From NCBI GenBank assembly GCA_964544305.1, contig CAZJAZ010000063.1, positions 1 through 11,556 of the forward strand: DNA of 11,556 nt. Direction: 5' to 3'. The position numbers were made by a program, and so were the translations under genes. Shown here piece after piece: positions 7,397 to 11,556 of this stretch (positions within the stretch are counted from its first letter, which is position 1; every line of letters starts with the position of its first letter). This stretch comes from JAFDWI01 sp964544305 (GTDB taxonomy: Bacteria; Actinomycetota; Acidimicrobiia; Acidimicrobiales; Iamiaceae). The notes under the pieces are model-generated. The model was not told where the DNA came from. It saw only the letters and a program-made list of their open reading frames with translations, and did no database searches.

Positions 7397-7529
7397 AGCC
7401 TGAGCGAATCGACCGGGCGCTTACCTGATCCCAACTCCAAACTTGTTTTGGATGCCGAATACGGGCAGAAAACGCCTTGAAAGCGCAGCCAGAACGCGGA
7501 GCGCGAGTTGCGTGTCCACAATTTCGGGT

Positions 7530-7763
7530 TCAGTCGGTCGCTTCGGCCCGGCTTCGCAATGCGGCAAAATAGTCTGCATCGGCAGTCACGGTGACCGGAC
7601 TGCCAGTGCCAGCGAGCAGCGCAGCGCGGAGCTGTCGTCGATCGTGAGCACGTCGGATCAGTTCACGGACGTACTCGCTGGTCGACCCATAGTTGTCTTC
7701 GTTGACCTGAGCGTCGACGAAAGCACGCAACTCGTCAGGAAGCGATACGTTCATCGTGGACAT
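7530..7763 (-). CDS. ParD-like type II antitoxin (ribbon-helix-helix), apparently without toxin
   Basis: This 77-residue protein opens with MNVSLPDELRAFVDAQV, the ribbon strand and first helix of a ribbon-helix-helix DNA-binding domain. It continues with YGSTSEYVRELIRRAHDRR, which matches ParD/CC2985-type antitoxins (STSEYVRELIRR). The C-terminal part, with LRAALLAG at 46-53 and DADYFAALRSRA at 62-73, is the kind of tail that in this family wraps the toxin. An upstream in-frame ATG at 7934 would add 57 residues without family resemblance and would run into the HAD gene, so the ATG at 7763 is preferred. Its ribosome site is weak (GGGGTG). ParD normally neutralises a ParE toxin encoded just downstream and represses the operon. 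Only 133 bases separate this stop from the end of the permease gene, and no ParE-like frame is seen there. It is probably an orphan antitoxin or a stand-alone regulator. Confidence 0.85.
   Translation of the reverse strand: MSTMNVSLPDELRAFVDAQVNEDNYGSTSEYVRELIRRAHDRRQLRAALLAGTGSPVTVTADADYFAALRSRAEATD
7581..7604. repeat. Inverted repeat inside the parD-like gene
   Basis: GGCAGTC (7581-7587) and GACTGCC (7598-7604) pair perfectly. The bases between them can add a further four-base stem, CGGT/ACCG, with a single bulge. The element lies in the codons for the linker between the DNA-binding and toxin-binding parts. It may be only a by-product of codon choice. Confidence 0.4.
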
Positions 7764-7767
7764 CACC

Positions 7768-7816
7768 CCAACTCTCGATGCTTGACAATATTTGCCAACC
7801 CAGTTTTCAGAGTTGG
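7768..7816. promoter_or_regulatory. Spaced inverted repeat upstream of parD, possible operator half-sites
   Basis: CCAACTCT (7768-7775) and AGAGTTGG (7809-7816) are perfect inverted copies separated by 33 bases. They lie immediately before the antitoxin ATG, and the far copy reaches into the last codons of the HAD gene. ParD-type antitoxins bind inverted or direct repeats in their own promoter, so these are candidate half-sites. The wide spacing weakens the case, and no clear promoter boxes were found between them. Confidence 0.4.
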
Positions 7817-8496
7817 CCTGGATCCCGATTACGACTCTCGAGCAACCGTCCGACGAGTTTGGCGGCCGTTGCGGCGACGTGGGTTGCCCCAGCGTCGATG
7901 AGGCGTTGGGCATGCTCTGGGCCGCAATGGCCACCAGCGGTGAATCCGATCACCTCCATGCAGGCGGCAACTCCGGCGACCACGCCGGGCGCGGAATCTT
8001 CGACCACGACACAGTCGCCTGGGTCGACGCCGAGCTTGTCGGCTGCGAAAAGGAACAAGTCCGGTGCGGGTTTGCCGTGCGACACCATCGCGGCTGAATA
8101 GAGATGCTCACCGAAGTACTTCGCCAGTTTCGTCAACTTGAGGCTGTGTGCGATGCGTTCTGGGGAGCTCGACGATGCCACAGCAAGGAGCACGTCACGA
8201 TCAACAAGTGCCCCCAGTGCTGCGTCGATTCCGGCAACCGCCTCGAGATCCGTTTCGAACGCGGCGAATGTACGCTCTCGACGTTCCGCGTCGAAGGAAT
8301 CAGGCAATACGACATTCCAGTCACGCAGCAGCGTTTCGGCCATCACCGCATCAGAAAGACCCGTGAAGGTAGCGACGATTTCCGCCACCGAGATATCCGC
8401 GCCCAAAGCCGCGAGCATCTCGGATTCAATACGAGTGACGATCACTTCGGAATCGACGAGCACCCCGTCCATGTCAAAGATCACCGCCCGGAACAC
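7807..8496 (-). CDS. HAD-superfamily hydrolase, beta-phosphoglucomutase/phosphatase-like
   Basis: With the GTG start at 8496 the protein has 229 residues, the usual size for this subfamily. Motif I is FDMDGVLVDSE (7-17), giving nucleophile Asp8 and acid/base Asp10. A helical cap follows at about 18-85. Motif II is the serine run in VASSSSPERI (107-115). Lys142 in GKPAPDLF is motif III, and VVVEDSAPGVVAG (163-175) supplies the magnesium-binding Glu-Asp of motif IV. Members dephosphorylate small phosphorylated metabolites or isomerise sugar phosphates, and the substrate is not predictable. An upstream ATG at 8580 adds 28 residues with no family match, and the fold starts cleanly at FRAVIFDMDG, so the GTG is preferred, although its ribosome site is poor. 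The parD-like gene follows after 43 bases on the same strand and may share its transcript. Confidence 0.93.
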   Translation of the reverse strand: MFRAVIFDMDGVLVDSEVIVTRIESEMLAALGADISVAEIVATFTGLSDAVMAETLLRDWNVVLPDSFDAERRERTFAAFETDLEAVAGIDAALGALVDRDVLLAVASSSSPERIAHSLKLTKLAKYFGEHLYSAAMVSHGKPAPDLFLFAADKLGVDPGDCVVVEDSAPGVVAGVAACMEVIGFTAGGHCGPEHAQRLIDAGATHVAATAAKLVGRLLESRNRDPGQL

Positions 8497-8592
8497 CGGT
8501 GAAGTCTCGCGCGAGGTGCAGTATGCTGGCAACGCGGAAACCAAATGGTGACGGCACCGAATCAACAAAAGCGGGGACACCGCTTACCGATT

Positions 8593-8600
8593 GAGGTGAG
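8593..8600 (+). promoter_or_regulatory. Ribosome-binding site of the DUF4214 protein, just left of the gap
   Basis: GAGGTGAG lies two bases before an ATG at 8603. Together with a basic first peptide (MFARMNRSTR), it marks a likely translation start that the assembly gap cuts off from its coding sequence. Confidence 0.65.
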
Positions 8601-8602
8601 AA

Positions 8603-9200
8603 ATGTTTGCACGCATGAACCGTTCCACACGAANNNNNNNNNNNNNNNNNNNNNNNNNNNNNNNNNNNNNNNNNNNNNNNNNNNNNNNNNNNNNNNNNNN
8701 NNNNNNNNNNNNNNNNNNNNNNNNNNNNNNNNNTGCTGTACAACATGTCGTACGGACGTGATCCAATGACAAACGAAATGCAGTTTTGGTTGGGGAACCT
8801 CCGCAAAACCGATCGCTTTGACCGGTTCTGGGCAACCATGTTCTCGGTTGCGAACGACTTTTCGGGATTGTCGAATGCCGACTTTGTAAACCAGGCATAT
8901 CTGAGCCTCAACAACAAGAGCCCAGATCCCTCAGGCGCGGCATTCTGGCTGAATTACCTCAACAACGGTGGCCGCCGATCCGAACTTGCAATTGCCCTAT
9001 ATTCGAACACGATTGCCTGCAAGCACCAAGCCGCGGGCGTTTTTGGACAATTCCTTGGGCGCCAGGCGGATTCGGGTGGTCTCACCCATTGGACGAATGT
9101 TTTGCGATCAAACCACGACATCTATTCGCTGGCTGCCACCCTGGCGGGAAGCAGTGAATTCAACGACAAGGCAATCACAAATCCCGTGACGGTCAACTGA
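8603..9200 (+). CDS. DUF4214-type repeat protein, interrupted by an assembly gap
   Basis: The right-hand part (from 8736) carries repeated modules of the DUF4214 kind. Counting from the ATG at 8745, these are YGRDPMTNEMQFW (3-15), SPDPSGAAFWLNYL (59-72) and LGRQADSGGLTHWTNVL (104-120). They follow the family pattern of Arg/Asp-Pro turns and aromatic-Trp helices. DUF4214 domains occur in many exported or surface-associated bacterial proteins, and their role is unsettled. The internal ATG at 8745 is probably not the start, because the frame stays open to the gap edge and the bases before it encode LYN, part of the first repeat. The likely start is ATG 8603 with a good ribosome site and basic N-terminus, as expected for a secreted protein. 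The true missing length must then be a multiple of three, which the 100-N placeholder is not. The end lies five bases from the convergent glnD stop. Confidence 0.72.
8634..8733. other. Assembly gap of 100 N
   Basis: Exactly 100 undetermined bases mark a scaffold join of unknown real size. It falls inside the DUF4214-type gene, whose repeated modules could have broken the assembly. Adjacency of the two sides is an assembly claim and cannot be verified from the bases. Confidence 0.98.
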
Positions 9201-9205
9201 TTTAT

Positions 9206-11524
9206 CTAGCCGGATACCGCGAAGCGGATCGCCCGTTCAATTTCGCTTCGGTATGCATCGTCGGTAATCACGCCGCCGTTTGAATCAACGATTGAAAATG
9301 CGTCGACCACGCGGTCAGCTTGGGTTTCGACTCGTGCGAAACGAACGTCAACATCCAAGTCGGCGAACGCCTGAGTGATCCCGAACAACAATCCGACCGC
9401 GTCGGGCGCATCAATCTCGACAATCGTCGCGTCCGGGGAAGTGTGGTCGAAACGGATGCGTACTTCGTCGTCTGCACTGCGCAGTCGACGTCGATAGGTG
9501 TCGGCGCGCTCAGCAACCCGTGCAGCGATTGCGACTTTGCCGTTCATTGCGCGGGTGACTTCTGCGGCAACCTTGTCCCAATCGATCTCGATTGAGTCAG
9601 CCATCGATTCGTTTGCAAAAGCAGGGGCGACCGTGAACTCTTCAAGTGCCATGCCGTCGGACGATGTCACCGCGGCCGACACGACGTTCAACCCTGCGAG
9701 CACCAAGGCTCCCGCGACCCGACAAAACAATCGTGGTTTGTCAGGTGCGACAACCGTGAGCGTGCGGCCTTCACCTTGCACGGTGACAGTGCCTGCCCGC
9801 AACAACAGCAACTGATCAACCGAAGGGAACATAGGTCCATATTGGTCGCTGACCGACCCGTGCAGGTAAGCACGCACTCGATCAACAAGGGTCGTGAACA
9901 AACCAACTTTCCAATCGGTCCACGCGGTCGGACCGGTTGCGCGTGCGTCGGCTTCGGTCAATGCGGCAAGGAGGTCAAGGACCTCAACCGTTTCAACAAT
10001 TCGAGCCACCGATTCGATTGTTGCCCCATCGCCAATATCACGTCGGGTCGCCACCTCGGGTAACAACAAATGGTGACGAACCAATATTTGCAACGTCGTC
10101 ACGTCATCGCTGTTCAAGCCAAGGCGGGCACCGAACGTAGCGGCCAAATTAACCCCGATCTCGGCGTGATCACCGCCACGACCTTTACCCAAGTCATGAA
10201 GCAATGCGCCGAGCAGTAGCAAGTCAGGGCGGTCAACTCGATCGGTGAGCGTGGCGGCAATCGCTACGGCTTCAAGCAAATGGCGATCAACGGTGAACCG
10301 GTGATACGGGTTGCGCTGTGCCCGAGTTCGCACGACCGGCCATTCGGGCACGAATCGTTCCCACACGCCTACTTGATCAAGCGATTCGATCACGTCAATG
10401 GCGTCGTGGCCAACCGCCAATACGTCAATAAACGCGTTGCGTTGCGCTTTGTTCCACGGCTCTGATGGCACAGGCATGTTGGCTGCGATTGTCGCGAGTG
10501 CGGCGCGTGTTGGTCGCGCCCCGTTGCTCGCGCACGCCGTTGCCCAAGTGAGCACCGCGGTCGAATCGGTGGCGTCAAGTTCGAGCGCGTCGTCAACTTT
10601 GGGAAGGTTGACCACTTGGTTTCGTCGCCGCCAACGTCCCGAACTGATGAGGGCCCCCGCTCGTACCCAGGCCTCGTCAAGCACCCAGCGAACGTCGCGT
10701 GCCGCTCCCGCAACACTGGTCATCAACACATCGGCGTCACCAATGCCAAGGTGCTCGGCAACCGGCTGTTGATCTTCTAGGCGCAAGATCTCGCCAGATC
10801 CGGGAGCGCAACGCTGCAATGCAACTCGCACATCCAGCAAAAATCCGTTTGCTTGAGCCAGTAGCAATCGGTCGTCTTCGTCGAGGACATCAACCGCGGA
10901 CTCGATCCAATGCGCGATCTGTGCGTCGCGCAGCCCTCCAGCCCCCAGCTTGACATTCGGCTCGACCGAGAAGGCCACATCGCCCCAGGTGTCACGGCGT
11001 GATGTCGCATCCGAGCGCAACGCTTCGATTGACACCCCCAAGTTGTTTACCCAGGCCACACGCACCTGCGTCACAAGATCGTCGACGACACGTGGGTCCC
11101 CAGCGACAAGTCGCGCGTCAAGCATCGCCGTCGCGCTCTCGACGTCGTCACCAACCATGGCAACGGCTTCGTCAATGCTGCGCACCGTATGACCAAGTTT
11201 CACACCGGTATCCCACACCGGATACCACACGGCTTGTGCGATCTCGCCCGCCTCGTCTGGTCGTCGACGATGAAAGATGCCCAAATCGAGGTCGCTACCT
11301 GGACAGAGTTCGCCACGCCCAGACCCACCGAGTGCGACAAGTGCAATGTCGTCGGTTTCGATACCGTTGGCCGCCAGCGCGTCGGCATAAACCAACGCCA
11401 GCCAGTCGTCGGTGAGCGTGCCCAGTGCGCGGCGAAACTCCTCGCCTCCGACGTCATTGTCGGAGACGAGGAGTAGGCGTTGCGCTCGGAACTCCAAAGC
11501 GCTCGGCGTGGCCGACGCATTCAC
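9206..11524 (-). CDS. glnD: GlnD, P-II protein uridylyl/adenylyltransferase with HD and tandem ACT domains
   Basis: This 772-residue enzyme attaches a nucleotide to the P-II signal protein when nitrogen is scarce and removes it when glutamine is high. The domains are complete and in order. The nucleotidyltransferase has GGSGRGEL (66-73) with S77, D78 and D80 of SDLDLG. The family motif VKLGAGGLRD is at 191-200. The HD hydrolase has His415, HD at 443-444, and GDHAEIG at 451-457. Two ACT glutamine-sensing domains lie at about 588-632 and 700-770. It is shorter than the roughly 890-residue E. coli enzyme but near actinobacterial sizes. In Corynebacterium and Streptomyces the counterpart adenylylates GlnK, so adenylylation is possible here; the sequence does not decide. 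The GTG start overlaps the upstream P-II stop (GTGA), implying translational coupling. It converges on the DUF4214 gene. Confidence 0.96.
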   Translation of the reverse strand: MNASATPSALEFRAQRLLLVSDNDVGGEEFRRALGTLTDDWLALVYADALAANGIETDDIALVALGGSGRGELCPGSDLDLGIFHRRRPDEAGEIAQAVWYPVWDTGVKLGHTVRSIDEAVAMVGDDVESATAMLDARLVAGDPRVVDDLVTQVRVAWVNNLGVSIEALRSDATSRRDTWGDVAFSVEPNVKLGAGGLRDAQIAHWIESAVDVLDEDDRLLLAQANGFLLDVRVALQRCAPGSGEILRLEDQQPVAEHLGIGDADVLMTSVAGAARDVRWVLDEAWVRAGALISSGRWRRRNQVVNLPKVDDALELDATDSTAVLTWATACASNGARPTRAALATIAANMPVPSEPWNKAQRNAFIDVLAVGHDAIDVIESLDQVGVWERFVPEWPVVRTRAQRNPYHRFTVDRHLLEAVAIAATLTDRVDRPDLLLLGALLHDLGKGRGGDHAEIGVNLAATFGARLGLNSDDVTTLQILVRHHLLLPEVATRRDIGDGATIESVARIVETVEVLDLLAALTEADARATGPTAWTDWKVGLFTTLVDRVRAYLHGSVSDQYGPMFPSVDQLLLLRAGTVTVQGEGRTLTVVAPDKPRLFCRVAGALVLAGLNVVSAAVTSSDGMALEEFTVAPAFANESMADSIEIDWDKVAAEVTRAMNGKVAIAARVAERADTYRRRLRSADDEVRIRFDHTSPDATIVEIDAPDAVGLLFGITQAFADLDVDVRFARVETQADRVVDAFSIVDSNGGVITDDAYRSEIERAIRFAVSG

Positions 11525-11556
11525 ACGGCGTCGGTTCCACGTTCGCCGGTGCGGAT
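11521..11556 (-). CDS. Nitrogen regulatory protein P-II (GlnB/GlnK), last 11 codons only
   Basis: The final 36 bases read on the minus strand give IRTGERGTDAV and a TGA stop. This matches the conserved C-terminal tail of P-II proteins (the RTGE motif that closes the trimer near the nucleotide site). The rest lies beyond the window. The TGA overlaps the glnD GTG by four bases (GTGA). P-II is the substrate of GlnD, so the two form the usual actinobacterial nitrogen-control unit, which often also includes an ammonium transporter gene further upstream. With so few residues GlnB and GlnK cannot be separated. The peptide, the stop overlap and the neighbour together make the call likely. Confidence 0.85.
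   Translation of the reverse strand: MRTGERGTDAV

Noticed and set aside
7401..7452. Two weak hairpins after the permease gene (TGAGCG/CGCTTA and TCCAAA/TTTGGA) as terminators
   Set aside because: One needs a G-T pair and a long loop, the other is a short A/T-rich stem, and neither is followed by a T-run on either strand.
7237..7521. Minus-strand frame just downstream of parD as a ParE toxin
   Set aside because: Its translation has no ParE/RelE features, and most of it is antisense to the end of the permease gene.
8520..8525. AGTATG half-site identical to the padR dyad, in the HAD promoter region
   Set aside because: A single six-base match without its inverted partner is expected by chance in a window of this size.
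8569..8585. Hairpin AAGCGG/CCGCTT with a T-rich run on the minus strand, resembling a terminator
   Set aside because: The minus-strand gene to the left starts below it and the right-hand gene is on the plus strand, so there is no visible transcript for it to end. It may be a chance leader hairpin.
9209..9235. CCGC-GAA-GCGG hairpin at the convergent DUF4214/glnD ends as a shared terminator
   Set aside because: The stem is four base pairs, lies within the glnD coding region, and has no T-run on either side.

Overview
The window looks like chromosomal DNA from a high-GC actinobacterium. Several traits suggest class Acidimicrobiia, such as freshwater Ilumatobacter-like lineages: exported proteins with Ser/Thr-rich linkers ending in Leu-Pro-Pro, frequent GTG starts, an apparently leaderless regulator gene, and a P-II gene overlapping glnD. 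This is inferred from style and gene content, not from a marker gene. The run of exactly 100 N (8634-8733) marks a draft or metagenome assembly scaffold.

Region 1 (12-3234, all on the minus strand) reads right to left. It holds a protein with a PqqD-like head and an internal twin-arginine signal, an acyl-CoA dehydrogenase, a small Ser/Thr-rich lipoprotein, and a YbhB/PEBP-family protein. Gaps are only 24-53 bases, so one transcript is possible, but no shared pathway is evident.

Region 2 (3380-7396, plus strand) is a compact PadR regulator / ABC ATPase / FtsX-like permease operon. Its genes overlap by four bases (ATGA) at both junctions. The promoter has a consensus -35 box, and the padR GTG lies where transcription should begin. 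A 34-base dyad covers the -10 box and the start codon, which fits autorepression by the PadR protein and derepression of an exporter or envelope-active transporter.

Region 3 (7530-8496, minus strand) carries a HAD-superfamily phosphatase followed by a ParD-like antitoxin with no visible toxin partner.

Region 4 (8603-9200, plus strand) is a DUF4214-type repeat protein interrupted by the assembly gap. Its probable start lies left of the gap.

Region 5 (9206-11556, minus strand) is nitrogen control: a complete glnD and, in the last 36 bases, the C-terminal codons of a P-II gene (glnB/glnK) that overlaps the glnD start by GTGA.

No tRNA, rRNA, CRISPR array, insertion sequence or convincing intrinsic terminator was seen. 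No gene-free stretch exceeds 300 bases. The largest is the 198-base divergent region 3235-3432, which holds the padR promoter and two dyads.
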